This document shows positions 22,595-34,745 of a stretch of DNA of 64,000 nucleotides, one piece after another (within the stretch, counting starts at the first letter, position 1; the number at the start of each line of letters is the position of its first letter). The notes beneath the pieces are model-generated. The model ran no database searches. It worked only from the letters and a program-made list of their open reading frames with translations, and was not told the origin of the DNA. Source of the DNA: Pyxicephalus adspersus. Taxonomy: Eukaryota > Chordata > Amphibia > Anura > Pyxicephalidae. Made by a program: the position numbers and the translations under genes. Where the stretch lies: contig NC_092858.1 in NCBI RefSeq assembly GCF_032062135.1, positions 122,972,612 through 123,036,611 on the forward strand, written 5' to 3'.

Positions 22595-23559
22595 AAGAGG
22601 CAGAAACAAATCAAGGAAAAACATGTGTACCAGTAGAAGGCAAGGTGTAACACATACCCATACTGTTTACCAACAGCCACCTACGCAAAGCAGTACAGCA
22701 GTGTTGCTAAAGGAAAATTTTTGTGGGTTGTCCACCCAAAGTGGGCTTCCAGGTTCCCAAGGTTCCCTCCCTACCAACAGGCCCTTGCTACATTTGGGGG
22801 CAGATGGGGGTCTGTTTTTTGCCAAAAGGGAAGGAGGTTTAACACTTTTTGCCCCCTTCCCTGTTTGGCAAACCCACTAGATGTTCCATTTGCTATTCAA
22901 GATGGTTCCAAGCCAATTAAATGGATCAGTTTCAATGTTAGGGGCAACCCAAGGTTGTTTTGGTGGTTTAAGGGCCAGAAAATCTGGCTAGCGGACTACG
23001 ATAGCTGTCACTGTCCATCTGCTTTATTTGCTGAGCTGTGCCAAACTTGCAAATGACAGGTATAGCATGGCTCTGGAAATCAGGCCAATCGATTATGACA
23101 GCTGTCTTCTGGCTGCGCTATATGCAAGTTGGCCAACGTTGCCTTTGACATTTATATTTTAATTCAAGTTCAGCTATAAATTAGCTCAAATATTGGATAC
23201 AATTTAGGGGACCTGCCAGCAAACTGAAAAGTGTCAAACTCAACCAACAGTGCCTTAAAGCAGGCCAACAAAGTTGTCAGCTGGGACCATATCATGAACA
23301 ATGATGTCTGTATGTTCCCTGTATGGTCTAGTGAAAAAAAAGAACACATAGAAACATTTCTTTTAAATTTCAGAAGAATCTACTCCAATCACTGACCATT
23401 AGCATACAAAATGCTCCTCAATTACATTTTGTGTACAAGTGTCCTTAATGTTATGGCGTCAAAAGACTCAAATAATTACTGGTTATCCAGAGTAAACCAC
23501 AGGCCTGAACTACCACAATATTCTTCAAAGGTTTGCCTGAACACAGGTGTCCTCTCCTA
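22595..23559. other. non-genic stretch with a short inverted repeat
   Basis: TGCCAAAAGGGAAGGAGG (about 22820-22837) and CCCCTTCCCTGTTTGGCA (about 22853-22870) are imperfect complements. The segment 22980-23140 shares the words ATTTGCTGAGCTG and CAGGTATAG with the foldback at 59845-60031. No gene is seen. Confidence 0.4.
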
Positions 23560-23724
23560 GTAGGCCTGATTTATTAAAGCTCTCCAAGGCTGGAGAGGAT
23601 ACACTTTCATCAGTGAAGCTGGGTGATCCAGCAAACCTGGAATCAAACCTGGAATAGATAAAAGGCATTTGCTATTTGTAAGCAAATGTTTTCAATCCTG
23701 GACCAGAACGATTCCAGGTTTGCC
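23560..23724. mobile_element. palA MITE, copy 3 (right end lost)
   Basis: It starts AGGCCTGATTTATTAAAGCT and CTCCAAGGCTGGAGAGGATA, passes the centre (ATTTGCTATTTGTAAGCAAA) and breaks off in the right arm at ATTCCAGGTTTGC. Confidence 0.8.
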
Positions 23725-24409
23725 ATTAAATAATTTTAAGCCTATTTTTTAAAGTTGTATTACCCCTTTGGCTATATGAAGTTTGTGTTCCTACATATTT
23801 TTTGTTTGTTTATCCAATATACTTATATAAAGTCAGAGAAGCCCAAAACAAACCATTATTTCTAAAAATATCACTGGCAAACCTTTATTTTTTCTTTCAG
23901 ATTGATACACTTTTTTTTGTGTAGTGTGTAGTATGTAATGTAGACATTATCTTGAGATTACATTTTATAAAAAGCAATCGTGACTTTTTTGAAAAGTCAA
24001 TACAATATTTTTATGTGGAATGCACATAATTTTGGCAATGAAAAGCTTTAATGGATTTATATTTTTTTCACAGTCAATACCATTTTATCATGTGAAATAA
24101 ATATATAAAATAAATAGATATATGAAAAGCCTTTATATGTAAACGTGACAAGAAAAGAACAAATGAGGCTACAAGGTAAAAACATCAGCAGAATAAGATA
24201 CCATGTATATGAGCAGCAAATACCATAGGCTCCAACTGGAAAATCTGTCATTTTAGCGGCAGCAGTTAGCAATCTAGGTTCATCAATCAACTCTTCTCAT
24301 GACTGACATGGATTTAAAGATGTGGACTGCATGATTGATGATGCAATCTTAAAGGGTAGATAAATGCATCTTTTACTTGCACTCTTTGTATGACTATTAC
24401 TTGTTTTTT

Positions 24410-24720
24410 TTTTTTTGAGAATGGGTAGGGTGTACCCTTGTACTTATTCCTCTCAGGGGGTAGTTATCTGGGGACCCGCTTATGAGAAGAATTTCCAGAT
24501 TCTACTATGCCCCTGCAGATCATTGCAACCCTTTGGGAAACAGGTAGTAGGGATGGGACTATGTGTCTCAACATGCCATTGCAAGCCAGGCACACTTGTT
24601 CTCTCCATCTAGCATCATGTACTAATGTAGAATAAGAATCTTGGGCTGCATCAACTCCAAAACATGATGAGAGATACATGTCCACTCTTAAATACCTGTT
24701 TTCATTGCCAGACCCCACTG
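24410..24720. repeat. possible degenerate dispersed repeat
   Basis: Following a T-run, GGGTAGGGTGTACCCTTGTA, then CTGGGGACCCGCTTATGAGA and TTCCAGATTCTACTATGCCC resemble a GC-rich ranid repeat I remember in outline. A possibly related text (GGGGGGTAGCACCC, CCAGATTCCGAT) is at 34138-34183. The frames over it (24415-24612, 24464-24718) match no protein family I know. Confidence 0.3.
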
Positions 24721-26075
24721 ATCATTAAGATGCTATAAGAGACAAAGGCTCTGCTATGTATATCCACCAACACCATTACCTCCTGTACTATAGCTACTCA
24801 GACTACTGTCTTATTCTACCAAAACAATATGTAATGCTCAATTTTACAGGTGTGTGGTAAGTTGAACCTCCACAAAAAAAACAAAGCTCTGGGTCACTGC
24901 AGATTAGTTTTTATTTTTACCCATCACAGCATCTCCAGCAAATTATCACTGCACTGTTTGGGGAATATGATTTTTGTTTGAAGAATACATATTGATTTAC
25001 AATACTGTACTGCTTTCCCACTTGTATCCCTTTTATCCCTGCACAATGCCTTATACGCCATGTTATAGGGCAGCGCTTCACTGGTGAGGTTTTCATCATA
25101 ATTGTTTTCTTCAATGTTTCCTCTCTTTTTAATTCTAGTATTTTTTTTTCTGGTGACAGCTTTGTATAAGTTTGTCAAGGAACATGCTATTAGTTTTAAA
25201 CATAAAGGAATAAGTTTCAGTATATCTCTAAAGTAAACTGTGATCAATTGAAAACCACTTGGCTGACTTTTTCTGTATGCAAAATAAGTCATCATTGTGA
25301 CTGATGTGTTATGTAGCTAATCCATGTAAGCAGGTGCAAGCCTAGGAATGACGCTACAAGAATCACAATGTGTTCCACTTGAACAATCTCTTGGACGGAC
25401 CAAAATAAATCCATAAAACATTAGAAAAGACATCTGGAGGCAATTATGGGAGTCTGTGTTGTACTTGTGATTTGTGTTGCTTCATTACACAATCACATAA
25501 TATCTGTAGCATTCGATTTATCATGAAATGGGTGTGGTTCAACGACAAAGAATACGTCTATATTGGTTATTCCCAAGTAACATTCCATTAAGTATGTGAA
25601 ACAAATGTTCATCTGTAACAATCTTGTTAAGTGTACAGTTTTTACATCCCAAGGGACAAGGAGCTCTTGGTACGTTTTAGGAATGAAAGACAACTGAAAA
25701 GCATTTTATTTTGGTGCTCTTCAGTAGAAATATGTATTTACTGGCCTAAACAACAACAAATAGGAGAAAAAACAGATGAATACACTAAAAACAAGAACAT
25801 TTGAGAGATTGATAAAACTCTGCTTTAGATTTTTAATCTGTCCACATTTAATTTTTGGCTTTTACCTAAACTATGACTTGACATTGCAAATGTGATTTTC
25901 CTGTTCATTTTGTATTATGATTATTTACTAATCTGGAGGTATAGTATAATGTCTACCCAAGCAGGAAATATATTCAAAATAAAAATACATTTACATATAT
26001 TCTTCTAAACCTACAGTATCTTTCACTACTTAAACATTTAAAAGACTTCATATGTTTATAAATCAGAAGATGTAA
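24721..26075. other. AT-rich non-genic stretch
   Basis: No gene or element recognised. The 123-aa minus-strand frame at 24924-25295 is lysine/isoleucine-rich, has no domain I recognise, and is probably chance. Confidence 0.4.
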
Positions 26076-26409
26076 TGTATACACCCGTCTCACAATTGGA
26101 AAAAGGATAAAAATAATAATTGTGGATAGAATTGATCTTTTGATTTTGATTTATTCCAGTGACAAATGAGCGAATGAGCCCTGTACACACAGCACTCTTC
26201 TATTCTATGGAGAGGAGAGGATGAGCATATCACCCCAGGCCCCCATTGAGCTCTTCTACATAGGAAATGATAGCAGTTGTTCCCAATTGTTTGTTCAAAA
26301 CGGATGAATCACTTAATGACATCGGAGGACTGCTGTGCACCAATTTTCACCCTAGATGAGCACAACCGTTTGTCTTGGGCGGCAATAATTTAATGTGTGT
26401 ACACGGCCT
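26076..26409. mobile_element. decayed MITE with GTGTACAC-type ends
   Basis: The right end ..TTTAATGTGTGTACACGGCC reads in reverse complement as GGCCGTGTACACACATTAAA. It resembles the GTACACAC ends of the 9187-9610 element and of other ranid MITEs. The left end is probably near TGTATACACCC (26076), but the match is weak and no target duplication can be assigned. Confidence 0.4.
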
Positions 26410-27475
26410 TTGATATACATACACATACTGGATCGTCTGAAACATACATAGTACACTACTTTTTTTTGATTATAATTTTTGAGCATTATAAAAAAAATAT
26501 GTGCAGAAGAGATAAAATCTGAAATAATATGCATATATGGGGCATTGTCCATTATGTTTTTTTTTCAGCCATGATCGCCATTTACCTAATTGTCTTTGAT
26601 GTGTTATTTTTTTTAACTTGGTCCTTTCTTACTTTTTACACATTACAGTAAGAAGTGGGCACCCATTGCTGCCATCATTTTTTCACACACCTGTTCTGAT
26701 GTTGGGATAAAACTGGGAAGGGAAGCAGCTCCAGAATCCATGCATATTAAGGGTTTTTTTTTCAGTAAAAACTACTGTCTGTTATTGACAGTACAAAATA
26801 AAAAAGTTTAAAATGTCAAATATACTATAATATATTGTCTTTATCATGACAGTCCAGGCAGAGGATGACAAAACTGAAAAAAATAAATACATAAATATAC
26901 AATCCTAATAAAAATAAGTTGTATTTATTTTATAGAAAAATAAATACAACTTAATACAAAAATATAGAAAATAGAGATAAAAATATGAAAAAAAATGAAA
27001 AAATATGAGTATAAGTATGTGCCCAATTTATTGTCTTATAAGATCTTATTTTTTTCCAGATGCCTCCATTTATAATAGTTTTCACTACATAATATTTCCT
27101 CACAATACATTTGTAGTTACAAAGTCATGTATTTACTATATTAACAGAAAAGATCTATTTTAGGCATTACAGTCATTATGAAAGCAGGAAGACAGACAGC
27201 AAACAAAACCTAATTAAATCTTGTTTCAAATGATGGAATAAAAACAGCTATACATACTTACAGATGTGGACATTGGCAAATATAGGTGAATGCCACATAC
27301 CACTTGCAGGATACAAATGGCTATGTTTTAAAGTAGAAGTGTTTATTAAAGCATCATAAAGAGCATTTCTAAATGCCTCCTTCACCAAGTAGCAGAGAAT
27401 ATGTTTGGAGATTTACCCTTGCACTACATAAACTTGCTAGAAATGCAAAATGAACTAAAGTCCGGAGACCAAAAA

Positions 27476-27479
<4 letters not shown>
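26410..27479. other. AT-rich non-genic stretch with hairpin
   Basis: Includes the 17-bp perfect hairpin at 26915-26953 inside A-rich DNA. No gene is seen. Confidence 0.4.
26915..26953. repeat. perfect 17-bp inverted repeat
   Basis: TAAGTTGTATTTATTTT (26915-26931) and AAAATAAATACAACTTA (26937-26953) are exact complements around a 5-bp loop. Confidence 0.8.

Positions 27480-27511
<32 letters not shown>
27480..27511. repeat. AT microsatellite
   Basis: About 16 AT/TA units before ACATGTTGCC. Confidence 0.85.
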
Positions 27512-27514
<3 letters not shown>

Positions 27515-27825
27515 GTTGCCATTTTGTCCGCTTTACTTTTGTGCACTTACCTGGTCCAGAAAATGTTGTGTGCTTAGGAGGGTTACCAACAGTTTAGACA
27601 CTATATTATACTATATGAAAACATGCTGTGATGGCCTAATAAAAAGCAATCCTTATTAAAAATGAAGTGGTGATCAGAAATCCACAGTATTCCAGGCCCT
27701 GCACCTCCCTGCACTTTCCATTCTGTTACTTAGGGTCCTGGAGGAGGAGGGTGCTCTGGACATTAGTCCAGTTTGCATTACCCCAAAAACCATCCCAGAA
27801 CTCATACTGTCTTCTTGCTCTAGTT

Positions 27826-28101
27826 CAGTGTTTCTCAACCAGGATTCCTCCAGATGTTGCTAAGAATTCCTTGTGCAATGAGCAATGTGTGCCTCTTTGG
27901 ACAGTTTACCTGACACCGATGATTCTTTGTGGCTATCTTTAATAGCAGCATTCTTCCAACAGATCAGAAATGTAAGAGGCATTTTTCCTACTGACCACTA
28001 TGTACTATGAGCTGGGGTTATGGTATTTATAGCAGGGGTTCCCCGAAGACCAGAAAGTTATTCCAAGAGTACCCCCAATTTGAAAAGGTCAAGAAAGGCT
28101 G
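27826..28101. mobile_element. hAT-type MITE (CAGTGTTTCTCAACC ends)
   Basis: The left end CAGTGTTTCTCAACC and the right end GGTCAAGAAAGGCTG are imperfect inverted repeats (12 of 15). The CAG start is common in hAT elements. Interior landmarks GTTTACCTGACACC, AGGGGTTCCCCGAAGACC and GAAAGTTATTCCAAG are those of a frequent frog repeat as I remember it. The expected 8-bp target duplication is not evident (CTCTAGTT left, TTCTTGCA right). The copy is non-coding. Confidence 0.65.
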
Positions 28102-28145
28102 TTCTTGCAACAAGACATAATAATAATTGTATTGGAATTAATATA

Positions 28146-28320
28146 TTGAGCCTGGTTTATTAAAGCTCTCCAAGGCTGGGTGATTCCACAAAACTGGAAT
28201 GGATTTCTTCATATGGTATTTGCCAGTATGTTTTGAATTCTGAACCAGACTAGATCACCCAGCTTCACTGATGAAACTGTATCTTCTCCAGCCTTGAAGA
28301 GCTTTAATAAATCAGGCCAA
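28146..28320. mobile_element. palA MITE, copy 4
   Basis: Both ends are present: TTGAGCCTGGTTTATTAAAG on the left and CTTTAATAAATCAGGCCAA on the right. The left arm has lost about 25 bp after CCAAGGCTGGGTGATTCC. It lies only 44 bp from the hAT-type MITE. Confidence 0.82.
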
Positions 28321-31300
28321 TTTATTATTTTTTTAATTTATTATTTATTTATGCACAATAAATTGAGAAAAATACTTTTCACTGGAAGTGTCACCAGGTA
28401 TTTAATCTATGTACAAAGTGCTATTTGGGATTTTTAAATATGAACATTTATTCTTACTGAACATCTTCATAAACATGTATTTAAAAAAATTGACAGAGCT
28501 GCTTACCATGTGTTAATTTTTTTATTGAAAAAAGACTGAGCAATCTGCTGGTTTCCCAGCAGTATGTTTTCAATAATTTGTTTCTACAGATTTAAAATTA
28601 ACAACACATTTATATTTTTCAGCTTTAAGCATGCACAGAACTAGAAATATGGATGCTCCATTCTTGCTTGTTCAATATGAGAAGTTGATTTACTTATTCA
28701 ATTTTTCAGAGCAAAGAAAGATATCTGAGGTTTGCATAGGCTAATTCCTCTGTATTTATACTGGAAGATCCAGATTTTTGTTCCATATTAGAGTTATTTT
28801 TGTTTCTTGATTTAAACTGTTTGCTGGCTACATGGTATTGTTTCTTAGAACTGATAGAGAGCTTTTATATATCATGTATAACCTATCAACTTGCATAGTT
28901 AGTTACAGATATAATTTTTAAACCGACTCTAGGGGCAACTAATTTAATGCCATAGTGAATTTAGAATGAAAGTACAATTTTGGTCTGCAATGGATTTTCT
29001 TTAATTTTAAATAGGTAAATATAACTCTAGGGTCACATGCATTGTATTTATTGTTTCAAGAATATATGGTTTCTAAATCTGTTTGTTTTTTGGGCCTTTG
29101 TATTAAAATAATAAATTAAGATCACCATTAAATGTAATTATTTGACTGGTAGCTATTGTGCTTTGTTTATAGAAAACAAGCATTTTAAAAAAAGAAAATC
29201 CTTGCTACTTAAATAAATTACAATGCAGTAAATGTAATACATTCTGTGCACATTTTCCGAATAAACAAAACATTTGCTGTAGTTAACATATTCAAGTATA
29301 TGCAGTAACAAAGTTGAGGCCAGCTCAAACATCAAAATATATAGATATATTTAGGCGATTTTAACGCTACTATTAAAAAGGTATAAACTATTCTTCCATC
29401 AAAATAAAGAAACATTTTAATAAAGAAATATATTAAAAATCTATAAAAGATACTTTCATTTTTTTCAAAATTGAGACCTTCAGGTACAGCATATATATCC
29501 TCTGTTACTTGTCGCATTCCACATTTGCTTCCTCAGGAACCAAAGGTAACTTATCATAATTTATAATAAAATGACATGGACCTGTAAATATGTATGAATA
29601 TGTATATTTTTAGATTTTAATATTTTATCTCTGACTCCTAAGAAGCTGATGCAAAATGCGTATATATGCCATACTTGTAGGTTTAAATTGAGCAAGTATA
29701 TTTCATAGATTTATAATTTTATAATAAAATGTTTCATTGTTTTTGGATGTAAAGTGTTTTCATTATTTCTAGAGTACTGTTAAAGTCCCAAAAAAATTTG
29801 TGTACTGTGCTTTAAATTATTATTTTTTAAATTTTGATAAGGGATATAGTAGTTTTTTGACATACCTGATTCTGCTTGTTACAATCAAAATATATAGATA
29901 AAATACACATTTTAATATATTTTAAAATTGTAACTGCCAAAGGTGGTAAAGGTGTTCTATACATTGTATATCATTTACATATTGGTGCTTCATTGCATGC
30001 CCAGCAAGATGACAAACTTATTTCCGGTTTTAGCATTTGTCTTTTCACTTTTTCTCCTCTGGCTTGTTCATTGAAAATTAAGTTTTATCCTTACTTCTTT
30101 CCAAAACTGGAGCTGATAGATATAAAAGTATACCAGTCCCAGCAAACAGCCATGCTACACTAGGAAATAATTTTACTGAAGTTTCTATTAAAAGAGTATC
30201 TATTATTCAGGTTGATTTATATTGGAAGTCATTTTAGGCTAAAAGAGTGTATCAATGGCAATAAAGTTGAACACAATTTGAATATCATGTACAATATTTT
30301 GATATGTATATCTGAGAATAATATTGGTAGTTATTTGCTGTAACTAAATTGTTTTTAATGTTTTAAGTAATTGATAGTTTAGCTATTATTGGAAATAATT
30401 AGAAAATACATTTTTTTAGTCTGAATGTTCAAAAGATATTAAATTACTCATTGTTGTACTCATGTATACAAGATTAAATTGTAATACACCATTTAAATAA
30501 TGCCATCACCTTTTTATCTGTTTTCTTACAAGATTAATAAAGTAGATTTTAAGGGAAATATATATTTTGACCTGAAACCTGTAACCCTAACTCTTACAAA
30601 TTCTATCCAAATATATTACTTCATTGTATTTTATAGTCATAAAATACAGAGTAAATAATGTATTGCAGCAAAAATAATATCAACCATAAATAAACGTAAT
30701 GAGCACAACCTAGAAGCATTTCTTTGAATGATGTGGTAAAATAAAAATCAATCCAAGCAGTCTAGCATCACAAAGTCTGATCTGAGGTCAGCCTGGTTTA
30801 AAATAAATAGGAATTATGAAACAAAGCTTGTTGAAATCCCATTGGAGAGTAATTATAGGTATGGGTAAAAACAGTATTGACTCCACCGACGCACTGTGTG
30901 CTGTATGGCTTGTGTACTTAATATAGATAGACAGTAACTAGGGTTGCTAAAAATGTATGTTAAAATCTAGAAGTTTTCTAAAACTGTAGAGGATTGTTTA
31001 TCACAATAAAGGCAAATCAAAACCTGATTGAAGTTGATGTCAAAAGACAATGTCAGAGATGTCAATGTCAATGTCAAAGTATTTCTCTTTATGCGGAAAT
31101 ACAATCCATAATGGCATCTAGCATCCTATAAGTAGTTTAAGGGTCTTAGGGCCTAGCTGGACTAACAATGAATTTTCTACTTCCAAACTCCCAAATTTAG
31201 CATCCCTTCAACTCACATGTTTGTCAAACTTAACAGTTTGAGTAGAGAAGGAAGAATTTGAACCATATACCAGATGTCCACAGTCATAGGTTTATAAAAG

Positions 31301-31374
31301 ATGGGCCAACCTTAATCTGACTCATTACATGCCATAAACTGTAAAGTGCCTAATCATAAACTAGGAAATTCTTT
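28321..31374. other. long AT-rich non-genic stretch
   Basis: No element or gene is recognised. Open frames here (29153-29335, 29332-29517, 29876-30163) are short and AT-driven. This is the longest stretch with no identifiable repeat, so it may hold conserved non-coding DNA, but that cannot be judged from one sequence. Confidence 0.4.
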
Positions 31375-31635
31375 GTCAAAAGAGTTTACATTCCTTCCTG
31401 ATTTCATGAGGCAGCTTTTTCCTAAAGCAATCTATGGAACTTGCTAAAACTACTATAACTACATTAATTAACTACATAAACTAACATTTTCACAGAAAAA
31501 TCTCTTCCTTATCCAGAGATTAAATTTCTATTCCTTCAGATGCAAAGAGTGCCCCCTTTGTAATGCCCCCAATGTGAATAATTGGAAAGAGAGTTATATG
31601 GACCGTTTATATATTTGTATAGGGAGTTTGTTGTG
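31375..31635 (-). mobile_element. CR1-type LINE, C-terminal/3' fragment (copy 1)
   Basis: It aligns collinearly with 49680-50010. Shared blocks are TTCCTAATTCCATGAGGCA / TTCCTGATTTCATGAGGCA, CTTAAAGCAAGCTATAGTAG / CCTAAAGCAATCTATGGAAC, ACATTTTCACA, CCAGATGCAGAGTGCCCTC / TCAGATGCAAAGAGTGCCCC, and GAAGAGAGT / GAAAGAGAGT. Sense is the minus strand. Here the frame is destroyed. Confidence 0.55.
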
Positions 31636-32931
31636 ACAATCAATCCGTTTTGTAAATGGAACCTCCTACTGACACGTTTGACCCTATAAGGGGTTTAGCT
31701 CTAGAGTGTCTAATTAATCCCCTAAGGGTGTGAAATATGTCAATACGTCTATGCATATTTTTAATTTGACTTTAAAAAGACATTTAGAATGTTATATTAA
31801 AAATTTGTTTTCGGTCCTTCATAAAACAAGAAATTCTTGTCTTTCTGAGTATTGGAGCCGAGATAAATTAGTTTGACTTCATTTCTTGCAGACTGAGTTC
31901 ACAGTCTAGTTGAAATTGCCCCTTATGCCCTTTTCAGACCTACTTTTTTTAATTTCCTTCCAATGTTATCAGTTAGTCCCAGGATGTTTTCCCAAGCAAT
32001 TCCATTTTTCCACAGCTGTTTTTTTTAAATAACTTTTCTTTTTCCATTTTAAATTACTTCTGTTTTTCCTATTATCCAAAATTGTAAATTACTTCTAATT
32101 TTCCTATTATCCATTCATAACGTGTTGCTATATGTCTTCAGAACAAACAGGGCAGCTCAGGAAAAATACTGTATTAGTAGCCTATCTAGGCATTAGCAAT
32201 GAGTGGAGAGATTTTAATTAGTTTAATTTTGATTTTAAAAAATCAACAAAACCTCTCCAAAATTGATGGAGAACATATAGGAACATGTCCCAAAATAAAA
32301 AAAAAATGGATATGTTTTTCTATAAATCAGTCTTAAAGTATTGCTTTTTGCACAGACCATCCCTTTGCCACCTTTATATTGATGTAAATTGAGAAACTGC
32401 TGCTGACAATTCTTATTATTTATTGGATTATTTTTTGGTTTACCTGATACTCCTTAAGAAGTGTATAAACACAAAATTCGTAGAGTCTTGGCAGATTTCC
32501 AAAACTCTGGACTAGGAGCATGAATCTTATTTTTGGAATAATCTAAGAATTGGAGTTGTAAAATATATTGTACACTGCCAAAGGAACTTGCTTTATCCTT
32601 TTTTTTATGAATAAAGATTGATCAATAGTTTAATTATGTCTTAAAAAATCCAGTTTTTGGGTTCTTTTATACTTTGTGGGATGTGGCATTTATCTAGCAA
32701 CTAGACACCACATAATATTTGTTTTGTACTAAATGGTTTCCGACAGACTCTAGTTTTGTCAAGAATGAGATAAATGTAAATAAGGAAGGATTCCACCTAT
32801 TTATTCAATGCTAGTGGAGCTCCTGTCATTATGTAGCTGTAAGCATTGAATGAAATGCCATGGAGCCTCTTATTTGCACATTGCTGGACCATATTAATAG
32901 TAATATTAAATATAGCAATAATAAATAATAA
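31636..32931. other. AT-rich non-genic stretch with a small tandem duplication
   Basis: At about 32049-32115 a 37-bp unit (TAAATTACTTCT..TTTTCCTATTATCCA) is present twice in tandem. The portion 31640-31760 may continue the LINE fragment. No gene is seen. Confidence 0.4.
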
Positions 32932-34032
32932 CCACCTGGGCAGTTACCCTGAGCCTGGTTTGGGGTAAGAAACCTTGCTGAAAACGTTTACCCTGAACTA
33001 GGTTCGGGGTAGCTAAAAGTAGAAACAAGTTTCATAGTGCAATCTGATTGTCATACAACATTGTATGACAATTGGATTACAACTGAAAAAAAACACCTTG
33101 TCCACGCAGCTGCTCCGGAGTTGTCTTCTCTCTTCTGTCTTCACCCGGCTTGTGCAGAGACAATCTCCGCAGTTTCCCTGGTGACATCGGTACATGCATA
33201 GGTGTGGGCAGGAGACGGGGCTGGAAATTCAAATCATTTTGTATTGGATTCAATACAAAAAAGCTGTATTAAATCCAGTACAAAGAAATCTTTAAATAAT
33301 TTATAATTATAGTATATATATATTATATAAGCTACTGTACAGTTACATTACATTATACACTTTTTTTAAGTTTATTATTAAATTTATTAAATTTTGGACA
33401 TATTTTGGTGAGTTATGCCTAAGAATTTTAGCCTACAAGGTAAAATAAATTTCCATGCAAAAAATGTAACACTTTTTGCATGGAAATAAGGAGAAAATTT
33501 GAACGGCATTCACATACGCATTCCTCTGCGATTCCTGATGACGTTGATGCGTGCACCCGACGACAGGGGGCGTGGCGGGAAATTCAGATATTTTGTATTG
33601 GATTCAATATAAAGTCCTGTATCCAATACAATACAAAAAATACAAAATATATTTATGTGGTTTGTCTATAGGTGTGTGACGTTGGACTAATATTTACCAC
33701 ACTAGGGAGGTGTTTTAGAAAAATATAGTGCTATACAGTATACAGAATTATTGCATTTTCAGTATTTTCAGTATTTTTGATGTATTTATGCATTCTTGTT
33801 TAAGCTGATTTTTTTTTCTAATAATTTAGTTTTATTAATAAATGAAAATATTTTTTTTTTACATGATTGTGTGTTTCAAACTTTATTATATTCAGGATAT
33901 CTACTAGACACTTGTTTGGACATATTTCGGTAAGTTACAGGTCTACAATATAAAAAAAAAAAAATTTCATGAAAAACTGCACTGTACTGTTTTTGGTACA
34001 GAAATCCAGACATCAGTGAAACGCCCAGGAGG
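32932..34032. mobile_element. composite of two piggyBac-type MITE copies
   Basis: The outer left end CCACCTGGGCAGTTACCCTG follows ATAA (a mutated TTAA). The outer right end GAAACGCCCAGGAGG is followed by TTAA at 34033-34036. Inside, the core occurs twice in the same orientation: GGAAATTCAAATCATTTTGT plus ATTGGATTCAATACAAAA at about 33220-33262, and GGAAATTCAGATATTTTGTA plus TTGGATTCAATATAAAG at about 33580-33613. GGACATATTTTGGTGAGTTA (about 33396) pairs with GGACATATTTCGGTAAGTTA (about 33917) in the same way. This indicates one copy joined to, or nested in, another, with the first right end and second left end lost near 33480. An ATTGTCATACAA/TTGTATGACAAT hairpin lies at 33048-33074. Confidence 0.7.
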
Positions 34033-34135
34033 TTAATGAAGAATTATTATAATAATATAATATATAATATAATAATAAAGTAATATCAAATATTAGTTAC
34101 AACTATGTATCCCTTTAATCATTTTTCAGTGTGGG

Positions 34136-34509
34136 AGGGGGGTAGCACCCTTTTATAGGAGGACTCCAGATTCCGATGGACTTGTCATTCACAATCCCAC
34201 ACAACACTGGGTTTTGGTTGTGGAGATGAGGCACTCAAAGTTTGGGCAGGCTGGTACCTGTTATGTCTGGAAGTGGGGGGGATACACAATCCCTGACATC
34301 CTCCTTTCCTTTTATTTCTATGTTGCTGGTTAGGTTCGCTTCTATTTTGTATTACAGTACTCATGGCCTGCCATTGTTAAGTATTTTTTAAATTAAATTA
34401 GACCTAAACTGAAAAAATAAAAAGGCACCAAGAGGTAGACCTAAATAACAACTAAATAACAAAAGCCTTTAATACACTTTCCTGCCACTCTTAGTGACAC
34501 TCTGTCACA
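34136..34509 (-). mobile_element. probable 3' LTR of a gypsy-like element
   Basis: On the minus strand the unit would start TGTGACAGAGTGTCACTAAG immediately after a purine run (AGAGGGGGGGGGTA, 34510-34523), the expected polypurine-tract/LTR junction. Further in, CCTCCTATAAAAGGGTGC (about 34153-34170) is TATA-like. The far border near 34136 is not defined and no target duplication was found. Part of the interior may instead belong to the dispersed repeat noted at 24410. Confidence 0.42.
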
Positions 34510-34745
34510 TACCCCCCCCCTCTGTTCGACCCCGTGGGGTTGGACACATGCCTATACAGTTACCCCAGGATAAGGCCTCTGCATTTACTTGCTCTATCCT
34601 CTCTGTAGGCTGCCATTGAAGACTGTGTGTTCCCTTTTCTAGGCAAAACAACACAACAAATGAACGAACAAAAATTGTTCTTTTTAGAGACCCGGTGCTC
34701 TGGACCAATTTGTCTCTGGCATCTTTAAGTTCCTTCAGCAAAGCG
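34510..34745 (-). pseudogene. gypsy-like polyprotein, C-terminal remnant
   Basis: The minus-strand frame (34741-34505) contains VNAEALSWGNCIGMCPTPRG and ends RTEGGGM before a stop. In Ty3/gypsy-type polyproteins the RNase H region carries an N-ADALSR motif, and a Gly-rich end sometimes precedes the polypurine tract. Here Asp is replaced by Glu and Arg by Trp. An upstream THSLQWQ-like segment would fit the RNase H 'H-PL-W' region. The copy is short and damaged, and no protease, reverse transcriptase core or integrase is visible. The identification depends on one motif plus the adjacent purine tract. Confidence 0.42.

Noticed and set aside
34505..34741. retroviral envelope or intact pol gene
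   Set aside because: Only one short RNase H-type motif is visible and the frame is 78 codons; nothing supports an intact viral gene.
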